The notes beneath the pieces are model-generated. The model saw nothing but the letters and a program-made list of their open reading frames with translations, was not told the DNA's origin and made no database searches. This document shows, piece after piece, positions 18,876 through 29,691 of a DNA stretch of 64,000 nt (position 1 is the first letter of the stretch; the number at the start of each line of letters is the position of its first letter). Position numbers and translations under genes: made by a program. Source of the stretch: Paulinella micropora (lineage: Eukaryota > Cercozoa > Imbricatea > Euglyphida > Paulinellidae); NCBI GenBank assembly GCA_019918135.1, contig WBZZ01006957.1, positions 106,001 through 170,000 on the forward strand. The letters are read 5' to 3'.

Positions 18876-21276
18876 TTACTCGTTTTTATCCAAAGGGTAC
18901 TTTTCCGCACGTTCCTGGGCAGCTTCGGCCGACAGTCGGGGCCTCTTGGAAGAAGACCCCTGCACCTGCCGCTCCTCTCGCTTTCGCTTTCGTGCTTCCT
19001 TGTATATTTTTTTCAAGGCCCTCCAGTTTTTGACGCCCGCAATCTGGCAGGCACGCCTGCGCTCCGCCTTACGCCCCGCCCTGCGCTCCGCCTTGCCATT
19101 GGCCCCTAACATTTTTTCGATCGCGCGTCTGACATCTTCTGTGTTATCTTGCGTCGCTGCCAAGGTTAAAACCCTCAGCGAAAGCCACTCCTTGACGCTG
19201 ATGATCTCGCTGAGGCTCTCGCTGAGGCTCTCGCTGGGCCCCGATTCCGAGCTGGCCTCCGTAGTGCCAATCACCAGCCACTGGTGGAACTCGGCTTTTG
19301 GTACGATCCGCATATTTACGATGCCATACGCTTTGAGCCGCCCCGCATCCCTGTCCCCTTGTTCTTACAATTCATATACCGACACAGGCCCCCTCGACAG
19401 ACTCCTGTGGGGTCGCACTGGTGCCCTAGTAGCTCGGACTTGCTGCGCGGACAGTATACGCAGTAGTTGACGCGCCCGTCCTTCTTGTGGGCGCCCCTGC
19501 CAGCGCCTAGGCCCGTGCGCGGGGGAAACACCTCGAAGTCATTTTGGCGCAGCGCACTGTGGGGGGATATTTTCGGCCCCCTTCAAAGTAGGTTGTTTCA
19601 GCTCCTTTAAGTACCCCTCATACGCCAAGGTAAAGTCTTCCCACAGAGTAAGGCGTCCTTTATCTGGGACTACTCTGTACTCCCTTGACCCCTCGCGTAG
19701 GAACCGCGCCAGCAAGTTCATGCGGCTCTCAGTATATTTTTGATTATGTCTCAGAGCGGGCGGTGCTATATCTCGCCAGAAGTCTGCGCTGGGCTTGTCT
19801 TTCACGGTCGCGCGGTAGCGAGCAATGAAGCGGAGCAGAATGTAGGGCAGCTCGTTTTTGACAATGAGCTTCTTCAGGCCGGAATCGACTCTGGCAGGAG
19901 TGTTTTCCCAACAGAACACCGCAAGCCGTCGTTTCCACTGCCTTGTTCATCGTTATAATTCAAGATAGTGCTGCCAGCCATAATGAGAGGAGATGAGCAA
20001 CAAGGATCCATCGCGACGGTCTTGCGCTTGCACGGGACGGGCACGTTTTCTCCCGAGATCATGCTCTGCATCGTAGGTTGGTCCAGCAAGCCAGTAAAGT
20101 TTTGCGGCAGTGCCAGGCACATGATAAGCTCTTTCTGGTATAGGCTTTGCAGATCCAATTTCTCTGCTGTGGTTGTGTTCAAGACCGCGACCTTTCCGCG
20201 GGGTTTCATTTTCTTGATTATGCAGAGAACCGTGCCCTTAATACCCTTACCGCCATCGCCAAGCAGAAAAGGCATCACTTGCCAATTGTCGAATGACCCG
20301 ACGGGATACATTAGTCGACCCACCAGCACTTCGAACACGTGGCACATTTCTGGACTGAGTTGCAGTTTGAGTATCTCTGCCCAGGAGGGAGTAAGCCACT
20401 CGTCACCGTGATTGTTGGCCTCTGCCAACTTTGCAAAATCTATGTCAAAGTCATAAAAGTGATCGGGGAACGGGGCCTGCTCACCTCTTGCTTGAAATCG
20501 TTCCAAGTTCTGTACTCCAGGGTCTTGATATTGAGAGAACAGTTTCTGAAACTGATCAAGTCGCTATTCATGGAGGCAGGGTTCATGCACGCGAAGAACG
20601 GGTGTTCTAAGTGCGCCAGGTTCCTAGTGCCATAGGATTTCTTAATATCTCCGATCGTGGGCAGGCAGCTGTCAGCGTAAAACTCGACATCCAGCCCCGT
20701 CGAACAGGAGATGTACGATCGGATGTCTGCCAACCCTGCAGGCGTCGTCAGGGCCTGAGAGCCGCCCAGGGCACCCGTGATTGCCAACTTTGGCAGTTCC
20801 TCGACCCTCAACTCGGCGCCTGGACGCAGGTAGTTGCAGAAAAGCCTGGCACCGCGAGCTGCCACGCCGCCAATGTAGGCTATCTTTTCCGCTGGCAAGA
20901 AATCACTGAACGAGATATTCACCAATCCAGGCATCATGACATAGTTGCGAGGGTGGTCCACGCCCCCCCAACCGCGCGGCACAATGTGATCCACGTGCCA
21001 CTCAGGCGAGCCGGGCATAAAGTAGGGCGCCAGGCGCGCTTGCCATTTATTGGCTAAGATCCACTTTCGCGCCTGCGACGTGCTTACCAAACGTCTCTCG
21101 TTGGCCAGTAGCACTATCGTGCCCAGATAAATCGGGCGCAGACCTTGCAGACGCGGATTGTTGGCTTTGGCTGCAATGACTTTTAGCCTGGCTTGCAGTC
21201 TTCGCAACGTCTCCTTAGAATCCGCCAAGGCTAAGACCTTGTCTTCCTCAAGGTTGCTGCTCATTTCTTGTTTCAT
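18876..21276 (-). pseudogene. HNH nuclease plus D5-like SF3 helicase, copy C, broken
   Basis: ATG 21276 starts a 260-residue N-terminal region with an HNH signature (residues 93-118: WHVDHIVPRGWGG, then DHPRNYVMM), then a domain also found in copy B (DSCLPTI..IKKSYGT). It then runs into the helicase at TLEYRTWNDF. The helicase frames are 20506-19874, 19919-19539, 19531-19316 and 19313-18876, so at least four shifts. Walker A reads GDGGKGIKGT, off consensus. The Cys cluster and basic tail are kept. HNH domains cut DNA, and SF3 helicases unwind at origins. The fusion suggests a replication or mobility protein, which is an inference. Confidence 0.75.
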
Positions 21277-21289
21277 CTTCGACTTCAAA

Positions 21290-21545
21290 TGTTACTGCCG
21301 AGATCCCAACGGTGGCAGTATAAGCTACGTCGTATTTGTACAAGCCCCGGGAGCCCTCTCGTTCCGGAGCCCAGCTGGAGGGTGTGTGGTATACGATGAG
21401 GCAGATCACGCCCCGAGCCGCTTGCAGCTACCAGCTACGTTGGAGCAAAGAGAAAAGGTTGCCAAAGCTGTCGACACGCGAGCGGGTACGTTGCTCGTAT
21501 TCAAGAACTACTTAAAGATGCACGCTAAGCTGCTGGCAAGGGCTC
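21290..21545 (+). pseudogene. Coiled-coil protein gene fragment, copy 2
   Basis: In-frame translation around 21300-21545 reads RDPNGGSISYVVFVQAPGAL, then SPAGG, a segment with QLPATLEQREKVAKAVDT, and FKNYLKMHAKLLARARP. It matches the gene at 17878 but starts inside it, and it ends in a run of 18 C at 21548. It sits directly upstream of the HNH-helicase start, on the other strand, as the sister does for copy B. Confidence 0.6.
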
Positions 21546-21719
21546 GGCCCGGACCCCCCCCCCCCCCCCCCCGGGCCCGCCTCTCCTTTCCCTCCCCCCG
21601 CTCCCTTCCCTCCCCCCGTTGGAAGCGGCCCTGCCCTCCCTTTCCTCTTCTAGTCCGCCTCCAAACAGGGCTGTTTCTTGTATAAAAAGAAGAAATCGTG
21701 TGACCCAGCCCGAAGAAGG

Positions 21720-24099
21720 ATGCCGTGGGGCAGGCGGAGCAAGTGTCGTAATGCGCGAAAGCTGGGCAAGAGCCTAGCAAGGATCATGCTGGCAAGAACC
21801 AAGCAGCACAATGATTGCGGACGCGATAAGTGTAATTTTTCGGACGCCGGCCAGGATTATACCGGAGATAGCTGGATGAAGCAAGGCACGTTTAATATAG
21901 TCTTTATTAAACGTAGGGACCGTCGTCTTGTGCATCGCTACGGTTTTTTTGTGTACGAGAGCAAGGAAATTGCCGACGAACGTAAGAGCTGGAGCTCAAC
22001 CATGTACGAAAATAAAATCGGCGCCAACAGAGAAACCACATACTGCAAGATCTCGTCAGGTGATTTCAAAACCTTCACAGCTATGCTTGAAAGATTGGAA
22101 AGGGAAATCAAGACTAAACTAAAACGGCAGTGCCACGCCCAACTATCTCAGGACATTGCTAACTTAAAGTCCAAGGTAGAGTATGTGAACAATGAAAAAA
22201 GGCTAGAGAAGAAGCGGAAGGCTGGGATTTACTTGTTTCACAGCCAAGCTGCATATGCAACAAGCGACCTGGGCTCCGAGTTGCACAGATTTCCCCAGGG
22301 CCGGGACGCTGCCTGGAAAGCTACCTACGAGATCATTAAAAAGTATGTGGCGCTCTTTCTGGCACGGCTAGTAACCGAGCCTAAGAGCGATGCGCTGGTG
22401 ATCGATCTGAAGCCGCCGAATTTTCTTGTCTACAACTCGCACGGGCCAGCTGTCCAAGTGCTTTTCGGAGACGCGGACCTGCACGAATACCACTTAAACG
22501 CGTCGGCGGGCGAAGTGAGCCTGCAATGGCTAGGAGAGTTGCTGGAAAATGGAGAGCCGAGTAGAAAGCTAGCTCTTGGGATGTTTGCAACCCTGGCTGC
22601 GGTTGCGCATATATATAACCAAGGCTCAGCCGACGCCGCGGTGGCCATCATCAACGAAGAGTTAGCCAACGCAAAAGATGCAACGCTCTTGTTGGAGGCT
22701 ATAGCTTTGGTAGCCAACCTACGCTTTCGACAGCCAAGAGACTATGCGACCTTTTTGACCCTTCTGACACATTACTATACTTATGTCAGAAAAGAGAAAC
22801 AGCTCTCCGATTTGGTGTATCATCCTCTGCAATCAGACAAGACAAATCAAACCTACCTTCTTTTCCAACAGCTGCACGACAACACGGCACAGACAACCCC
22901 CTCGAGATTAGCCGTCCCGGGTGCAAAGCACACGACACAGTACCTGACCTTGGCGGCCGAACAATACATTTACATTTTGTCGCGAGCTTTCCGCCCCCGC
23001 GAACCCAAACCAAATGCTGAGGAAAAGAGTTTTTTTAATTATCTGCAAAAGCTACATCAGCGGGTTGAAAACCACGCCAAACAGGGAGGTTCTGCTGAAA
23101 GTGAAAATGAAATTGCAACGTTACTGAACGCGCGGGTAAGAACGGCTAAAAAACGTAAGCAATTACCCGCGCGTGGTCTAGTAATTTGGGACGAAGAGGT
23201 CCAGCGCGGGGACAAACTTGAAAAAAAACGTACTTTTATTATGGTCCTGGGCTCTGTGTCGGATTCGAACGAAGCCGAAGATATTCACGCTTGGTCTGAA
23301 GCTATGCGTGACAATCAAATAGGCGTGTGCGAAACTACCAGTATCATCCCCGCCGAACTAGTGTTCCAAGCACGGCAAGCGAGAGCCAGGCAACCCCGCA
23401 AGTTGCCTGGCTCTCCTCCTCCAAACCGCGCATCAATGCGCGGCCTGTGCCACACGCAGCCCGACGACAACGGGTCCTTGGCAGATTATCTAAAGAACTT
23501 CTATCCGCTCCGGAACGGTCCTTGGATTCTTTACGAGGAAAAACTCCCTTTTGCTGAAAATCTAGGGTATCAGTTATTCTTGCTGATGGAACGCTACGCA
23601 CGGCTCCTGCTACGACATGCTCAAAAAAACACGCAGTTTTTTCTGCCCAGCGGTGCCACGCTTGACGACGTGGCTGTGTATAATTATGCCGTACCAGGGC
23701 AGAAGCAGCGGTTGGGCAGGGTCCGCCTCTTGGACTCGCAACTAACTTTCACCCGAGGATTCCAGGTCCCCAGCGACGAAGCCAAAGCCTGGCTTACAAG
23801 ACTCGGCGCAGCAAGAGCTTCGGTGCTGCACTTGCAAACTCTACTTTACCTGGCCTTGCTAGCCAACAGCGGCAAACAACCCCATTACGTATTCGTACGG
23901 CGCCCGCTGCTCAACGCGCCTTTTTTAAAAGAACTCAAGGACGGACGTGGTCCTGGTCTGGTTTAGAGAAGCTTCCAAAGACGCGGAGAAGCTCGGCATC
24001 TTAAACGAACAGGGCAAGAAGATGCTACAGGGATTTAGCAACAGTGCTTCAAAAAAGGGCTCTGACCCCTGTAGTTGTTTAATGTTTTTCTCGCCATAA
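21720..24099 (+). CDS. Protein with two tandem kinase-like modules
   Basis: From ATG 21720 the frame runs to 23966. A one-base shift near 23945 gives a better end (VWFREASKDAEKLG...) at the TAA 24097-24099. Module 1 has a glycine-loop-like GTFNIVF, a catalytic-loop-like IDLKPPNFLV (22401-22427) and FGDADL (22463-22480) in place of DFG. Module 2 repeats the layout (QIGVCETTS against KIGANRETTY, then DDVAVYN at about 23664 and LLDSQL at about 23728), but the catalytic residues are lost. A kinase or pseudokinase pair from an internal duplication is the likely reading. Giant viruses often carry divergent kinases; the substrate is unknown. Confidence 0.6.
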
Positions 24100-24149
24100 A
24101 CCGATTGCTGGTGTACACTATGTATCCTGCATCACAAAACCTACCCTAG

Positions 24150-24890
24150 TTAAATACTGATGAATGGTGGGTATGTGTAGATAAATAACGCCACAATACC
24201 AAACACCACAGCGACAAAGGCAGACACAACAGCATAACAAGGACCGTCATCTGAATCTAAGCGACACCCACAGAAACATGCAACAACAAGTAAAAGGATG
24301 CCAATGATGAAGAAAGCCAGGATGGCGCTATAGGCGCTCTTGGGTTGACACGCAGCATTGATGGCGTAGGAGATATTGCACGATCCTTTGCAGCCAACCT
24401 GCCAGCTGAGCTCTAGGTCTTCCCAGCGCTTTCGGGCTTTATTAATCGAATTGCTTCTGTACACCATGGTTCCTGCAGTACATTCCTCACTGTCCTCGTC
24501 GCTGCCCCAGCTCAGCGAATCGCTCGGCTGCATGGTTAGGTTCTTCACGTTATAGCTTTCAGCAGGTTTGTAATAAAAGTTGAGCTTGTGCAAGAACTGG
24601 CATTTTGTAGCCTCCTTAAAAGGTCGGACAGAACCTAGAATCACGGTTCCGTTGGCAGAGTTGGCCTGCCTCCAACTTAAATCTCGGATATTTTTATCTT
24701 TGCAGCAACGAAGCGATTTTGAAGCACGTCCAGTATTCTGAGCGTCGCCTGCTCGGCTTGTAGTCAGTAAGTACAGAGCGCCGCTACTGCGCGTGCTTCC
24801 TCCCCCGTGCGACGAGGAGCCGGCTCTACCCGCCGCCACTAGCTGTCCGCCCAGCACTAGGAAAGCCCAAAGAAATAATGCTTGTTTCAT
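24150..24890 (-). CDS. Signal-peptide membrane protein with Cys-rich ectodomain and two C-terminal TM helices
   Basis: An intact 246-residue frame from ATG 24890. An N-terminal signal peptide (LFLWAFLVLGGQLVAAG) precedes a Ser/Gly stretch and an ectodomain with several Cys and N-glycosylation-type sites (NGT, NLT, NIS). Hydrophobic segments at about residues 191-211 and 222-240 flank a short CFCGC loop. The plan of a Cys-bonded ectodomain before C-terminal TM helices is common among envelope proteins of large DNA viruses, but no family match is claimed. Confidence 0.65.
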   Translation of the reverse strand: MKQALFLWAFLVLGGQLVAAGRAGSSSHGGGSTRSSGALYLLTTSRAGDAQNTGRASKSLRCCKDKNIRDLSWRQANSANGTVILGSVRPFKEATKCQFLHKLNFYYKPAESYNVKNLTMQPSDSLSWGSDEDSEECTAGTMVYRSNSINKARKRWEDLELSWQVGCKGSCNISYAINAACQPKSAYSAILAFFIIGILLLVVACFCGCRLDSDDGPCYAVVSAFVAVVFGIVALFIYTYPPFISI

Positions 24891-25214
24891 TTGGTTAGTT
24901 TTATATATAGAGATCTTACTAGTCGCTAGGGAAGGAAAGAAGTGAGAGAGAGTGTGTGTGTGTGTGTGTGGGGGTGGGGGAAGGAAGGGGTGTAGCGGGG
25001 GGGGGGGGGGAGGCCCTACACCCTTTCCCCCCCCCCCCCCCCTCCCCAAAAGAAACCCAGTAAATATCGATGTCTTGCGAAGAATCCGTATATATGTCCG
25101 CAAGGACGGAAGCGACGTAGCGGGCTGGATGGGGAAAGGAGGGAGGGGGGAGAGGTGTGCAGAAGAGGAGACAGAAATAATTTGTTCTTTAATAATAAAC
25201 AGCAAATCCAAGCC

Positions 25215-25808
25215 ATGATTACAAGGCAGGCCTCTAGCCCGCGCAAGCGGGCTGGGTTGGTGGTCTTGTACGTGCGGCACCTGTTGGTGACCAAGAACGT
25301 CGAGCGGCTGCGAGACGAGGAGGCGCTGGCGGACGAGGTGTTTAGCTCGGCGGTGCCGTGGATCGACGTGTCGAGAAGCGGGGAAGTGCGGCGGGCGCGC
25401 GAGATCCTGTTTTCGCGGGCGCGGAGGAGCGGTTGTCCGGGCGTGCTAGCCTGTTCGCCGCTGCCACGTGCCATGCTCACAGCGCTACTGGTCGCAGGAC
25501 GCTACGCGGACGAGCACGGCCTGCGCATCCACGTGCTGGACGATTTTGCACCGGTGACAGCGCCGCAACTGCAACCGCCGCCGACCAGAGAAGACGCGCT
25601 GCGTACGGTAGAGACTACGCTCGCACAGCTAGCCAGCCGCTACAGCAATACGGCGGGCGAGTACTTGTTCTTGCTACACAGCTGCCGCCGGCTACTATCG
25701 AGCCCGCCCGCCTTGCACAGCCCGCTAGGCGGGCTGGAGGCGGGGCGCGCGGGCATGCCCTGCCACAGGGCTGGGCGTGCGTCTTTACTCACAAGAGTTA
25801 CATTATGA
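25215..25808 (+). CDS. Histidine-phosphatase (phosphoglycerate-mutase-like) superfamily protein
   Basis: ATG 25215 is chosen over the upstream GTG frame extension. Residues 15-28 (LVVLYVRHLLVTKN) match the catalytic RH motif with its downstream Asn; the usual RHG is RHL here. ACSPLPRAMLTALLVAG matches the conserved S-x-L-x-R-A-x-x-T-A element, and YLFLLHS fits the second catalytic His. Members hydrolyse phosphate esters via a phospho-His. The end is uncertain: after about residue 175 the frame passes a hairpin repeat (25719-25735) and loses protein-like character. Two AGCCCGC hairpins lie inside the gene. Confidence 0.6.
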   Translation: MITRQASSPRKRAGLVVLYVRHLLVTKNVERLRDEEALADEVFSSAVPWIDVSRSGEVRRAREILFSRARRSGCPGVLACSPLPRAMLTALLVAGRYADEHGLRIHVLDDFAPVTAPQLQPPPTREDALRTVETTLAQLASRYSNTAGEYLFLLHSCRRLLSSPPALHSPLGGLEAGRAGMPCHRAGRASLLTRVTL

Positions 25809-26359
25809 ACCGAGTCTCCGGCGGCGCTTGGGCTCCCAATCTGTCGGTCTGGCGCCAACACGTGCGAACGAGAAGTTCAGGACCGCGCGGCGGGGGGGGG
25901 GGGGGCTTGCGGGTGTGCAAGCCCGTAATGCAAGGGCGGGGGTTGACGCAGGCCTCGAGCACTGAGCCCTGGGAGGCAAGGTTTGTTTGCAGAGAATGGA
26001 GCAGGCAGCGGGCGTATTGGCGGGGCGTAGGCCAGTTCACGTACGACCAAGCTAGGAACAACTGGCGGAGACTTACAATGTCGCAAGCCGACATGTTTTG
26101 TATTTACGCACAGCGTAATTAAATATTGAAGTTTGCCGGAAAGGAGTAGACAATTAATGAAAGAAAGCCCGACGCCACAATGAAAGTGGAGGGGGGCAGG
26201 AAAGAGAAACAAACAGGGAGGGGGAGTGCCCCCCCCCCCTCCCCGAAGAAGAAGGAGATTGAGTTGACAGGTGCCTGTTTTCCTTCAAGGGACATTGTCA
26301 CTAAATTCTTGGGGGGGGGGGGGGCTTGCCTTCTTCGGGTACCCTAACAGAAAAAAGAA
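25809..26359. other. Spacer with homopolymers
   Basis: Contains G12 and C runs (25892, 26229, 26312). The plus frame 25840-26120 has no recognisable domain. I see no supported gene. Confidence 0.4.
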
Positions 26360-27788
26360 ATGTCCGATAACGAGGACATGATGGCCGAGCTCTGGGACAT
26401 GCTAGCAGGGGATACTAGCGACAGCAACTCGGAGGAGGACTGGGACTCGGACTCGGACTTGGAAGAGCAGCCAAAGGGTTTGGTCTTGTCCGGCGCCGAC
26501 TACTGGTGTGAGCGCTTTAGGAACGAAATCCTGGTCGGGATCAAGGCGCAGCAAAGACAAGCGTCGTCGGCGACGTCCAGTAGCCGCCCCGAAAAAAAAC
26601 GCAGGGTTTGTTCCAGGAGCCGCTGGCCCAGGGCAGTGGCGGGGGCCCGCACACCTGCGCCTTTGATTTCTAACAAGCTAGCCTCCCTGAATAAAGCGGC
26701 AATGACCGCTGCCATCAAGTCACCGGAGGCCTACAACGTGGGAGCAGTGCGAGAGGCCATGCTCTCTGCGGGCTCCATCCCTGCCTACACCTGCGATGAA
26801 GATGGTTGCGTTCTTTATGTTCTCAGCGGGGCTCGAGATTGCGAGGATCTGTTACACCTGCACGGGTCCCAAGCAGCGCGGCTCTGTCTGGAGGTGTAGG
26901 TGCGTCTTCAGGAACAATGCCCTGGGGCAGGCCATCAAGCCCCGGGGGTATGCACCCTGCAACTTTGCGCAAGCCTGGTCGCCAGAGGGGGGGCACGACT
27001 TTAGTTCTCTCCTGTCAGTCTTGAGGAAAAGCCAGGCAGAAGTCCAAAACTCGCTCGAGCCACTCCTTGACGACCTGGCCCACCAGGAGGTCAGGCGCCG
27101 GCACGACGAACTGGGCTCCGACTGCTCCTTGGCCATGTTTGCGCTGGGAGTCGGCCAGGGGGACCCGCTGTGGTTATGGTACGAGAACCGGTTTCTGTTG
27201 GCGCAGGTTGATTCCGTGGTGGAGCAGAGACGGCGGCAGGAGTTGACCCTGCGACTGCGGGTCTTCGTGGTAGAGCACGACAGGGGCGCGACGACGACGA
27301 CGACGACGACGACGCAAGCAGCCGAGGGCCCGGCCGAGCGCATGTCCGAAGAGGACAGGGCCAAACTAGAAAAAGCCTGTCTGACCAACCCCACGGGTTT
27401 GCTGCTTCCAGCGCTAGAGCCAGTGCTGCGACAAACGGGGCTCTCGTATGTTTTGCGTTCTTTCGTAGTGAGCGCCAACTACCGCGGGGTGCCCCCCGAA
27501 GCCACTGCCGCCTCTGCGTGGCCCGACCACTTCACACAGATCTTTGACTTGGCAGAGCCCTTGTCAACCGGGGAAGAGACAGCTACTAAAGGCGTGCTGT
27601 GCGTCCTACAGCAGCCATTCCGCCGGTTTTTCTGCACCTACATTGACCCTCACATCCGCCTGGTACGCCCAGACTGGCCCGCCGCGCTCTCGGCTATCGT
27701 CAGCTCCTACTATCTCGCAGGGGGGCTGCACGCCCAACCCGCCCGGACCGGCCCAGCCCATTGCCGTGGGCCGGAAGAAATCTGCTAA
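26360..27788 (+). CDS. Acidic-N-terminal protein of about 470 residues, one frameshift, unknown
   Basis: ATG 26360 opens an acidic head (DMMAELWDML, SDSNSEEDWDSDSD), then a basic patch (EKKRRVCSRSRW). The frame shifts near 26830. The rest (to the TAA at 27786) has a Cys cluster (CYTCTG, WRCRC), charged helices, a Thr run from a CGA repeat at 27290-27315, and a folded-looking C-terminus. The paired frames abut without overlap of good coding, which supports one gene with an indel. Acidic/basic segmentation suggests a nucleic-acid or nuclear factor; no family is recognised. Confidence 0.5.
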
Positions 27789-27826
27789 AAAAAAGTGTAT
27801 TTTTAATTAAAGTCCAGGCTTTGGCA

Positions 27827-28531
27827 TCACCGCTTGTGCACAGAGGATCCATAGCTCAACGCGCCAGTGAAGAGCAGCTTTGTTGCTGCAGGGACCGTCC
27901 CCGTGACGGAGGTCGGCAGCGGGCCCAAGCACAACAGCTGTAGCTTGGGCAGGCGAGACTTCCGAAGGCCCAGCGTCGGCAAGCGCATTCCGAGGTCAGA
28001 CGAGGTCTGTCCGGTGTACGCAAGGCGCAGAGTCTCGAGGCGCGGGAACGTCGTCCGGGACACAAATTCGCACGCCTGGCGCAGCATTGCCTCGTGGCCG
28101 GTTTCTATGCTCAGATCCACCAGCAGGCAGGTAGGGGGGTCGAGCGGCCCGCGGGCTTGGACGCACAGGTTGGTTGAGAACCCAAAGCTTTCGACTTCTT
28201 CGTTGCCGACTACCAGCGAGCAAAGCTGCAGCCCTAGTTGCTCTTGCAGGATTTTTAGCGGCCGGACCTCCTTGAACTGCGTCAATGATCTGTCTATAAT
28301 AATTTCCGCGATTCCGGGCGTGGGACGCCGCGAGCCGGTGTCTACCAACGGCGGGTACAGCTGCGAGAGCGCCCAGCTCCTGACAAGCTGCGGCTCCGCG
28401 TCACATAGCTTGCGCAGCGCCGCTACATCCTCCCGTCTGTACAGGTAGTCGGCTATCATCTGCCATACAACCACCGGCAACAGCACATCCGGGCCGTGCA
28501 GCCGCCGCCGTTTTCCGCACCGTGCCGGCAT
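27827..28531 (-). CDS. F-box-like protein
   Basis: A 234-residue intact frame from ATG 28531. Residues 14-45 (DVLLPVVVWQMIADYLYRREDVAALRKLC) fit an F-box: an LP start, Ile/Leu core and LRRLC-like end. The rest has weak leucine-rich character (FPRLETLRLAYTG, LPKLQLLCLGPL). F-box proteins bring substrates to SCF ubiquitin ligases through Skp1. They are expanded in several giant viruses, where use of the host ubiquitin system is the usual interpretation. Others here are at 30418 and 38758. Confidence 0.6.
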   Translation of the reverse strand: MPARCGKRRRLHGPDVLLPVVVWQMIADYLYRREDVAALRKLCDAEPQLVRSWALSQLYPPLVDTGSRRPTPGIAEIIIDRSLTQFKEVRPLKILQEQLGLQLCSLVVGNEEVESFGFSTNLCVQARGPLDPPTCLLVDLSIETGHEAMLRQACEFVSRTTFPRLETLRLAYTGQTSSDLGMRLPTLGLRKSRLPKLQLLCLGPLPTSVTGTVPAATKLLFTGALSYGSSVHKR

Positions 28532-28599
28532 GTCGTGACTACGACGAGCTTTGGGTTTTACAGATATTGTGGGGGGGGGGCTTTAGCTAGGGCTTCGAA

Positions 28600-29691
28600 T
28601 TATTCGCAGTAGCTCGGCGTTTCGCAATCTCTCTCAAAGAATGACAGCTCGGGCAGGGCGCCCCGCTCCGAGCCTTCGTCCCGCGCGGCAAGCCTACGGA
28701 TCGATAGCCTGCGGCTCGATACCCTGATGCCGGGCGGCGTCGGGGACGCTGCCAACGGCAGCCTGGTGAGCGGGCGGTGCTTAGAGACGGGCGTTGCTGT
28801 GTAGACGTCAACGACCGCGCGCAGTCTCGAACGACCGCCACGCGGGCCCCCAGCCACTTCTGTGCCGATGTTGGGCGTGACTTGCGCTACGTCCTGACAA
28901 CAAGCGCCTTGCTGCGGCGCGCTCCGGACACGCACAGCCTGCGTTGGCCTGGTGTAAAGCCTTGGCTCGACACGCAAACGCTGCAGGTCTTGTTGCAGCT
29001 GTAAGGCCACGAGGTAGACCCACGGCATGGGTAGCAGGACGGACACAAACCCAAACGTCCACCCTACGAAAGGCCGCGACCCGCCTGCCAGCGCTAGCCA
29101 GAGCCAGAGCACGAGGTAGAAAGCGTGCAGGACCGCACAGCATGCAGAGGCGCACTGCAAGCGGCACGCGGCTCGCGCGCGCCGCGCGGAGTCGCCCACG
29201 CCAGCACCGACCGACCGCCGCAGCAGGCGTACATGCGAGTTGGTGCTGGAGAGCAACCAGGCGCCGTACAGCTGTGCGATCAGCAAAAAGACACTGGGCG
29301 GCCAGTAGTTTTCTGTGGCGAAAGCGAGCGCGTCCGAGGCTACGCACACTGCTAGGCGCAGAAACCTGATTTCATGGCACGGATTGCGTGCGCTCAAAGG
29401 AAACCCGTACGGGTAGCGTTCTAGGCACTCTAGCCACATGTGCCAGGCCAGCGGCAGTAGCAGGGATCGGTCTTCATTTTGCCACAGTGAGGGCTGCCCG
29501 TCGCCGAGAAGCAGCAAAACGACCGCGTGCGCTACGGCCCAGAACCAGATGCGCAATGTCGTGAACACGGCGGTCCGCCGCCGACGTCCGCTGTCGACTC
29601 CAAGTTGCAGGCAAAGCAGCCACGCCATGCCGCACATGAACGCGGCGGCGGAGGCGAGCCCGAGCTGCACCGCCGCGGGGCTGCCTACCAT
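28600..29691 (-). CDS. Seven-helix-like membrane protein, unknown
   Basis: A 363-residue intact frame from ATG 29691. About seven hydrophobic segments lie in residues 5-250 (for example AFMCGMAWLLCL, AVAHAVVLLLLG, FYLVLWLWLALAG, FGFVSVLLPMPWVYLVAL). A 115-residue Arg/Ser-rich tail follows. The layout is receptor-like, but no diagnostic GPCR motif is seen. It is followed on the same strand by the F-box gene at 27827. Confidence 0.65.
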   Translation of the reverse strand: MVGSPAAVQLGLASAAAFMCGMAWLLCLQLGVDSGRRRRTAVFTTLRIWFWAVAHAVVLLLLGDGQPSLWQNEDRSLLLPLAWHMWLECLERYPYGFPLSARNPCHEIRFLRLAVCVASDALAFATENYWPPSVFLLIAQLYGAWLLSSTNSHVRLLRRSVGAGVGDSARRARAACRLQCASACCAVLHAFYLVLWLWLALAGGSRPFVGWTFGFVSVLLPMPWVYLVALQLQQDLQRLRVEPRLYTRPTQAVRVRSAPQQGACCQDVAQVTPNIGTEVAGGPRGGRSRLRAVVDVYTATPVSKHRPLTRLPLAASPTPPGIRVSSRRLSIRRLAARDEGSERGALPELSFFERDCETPSYCE

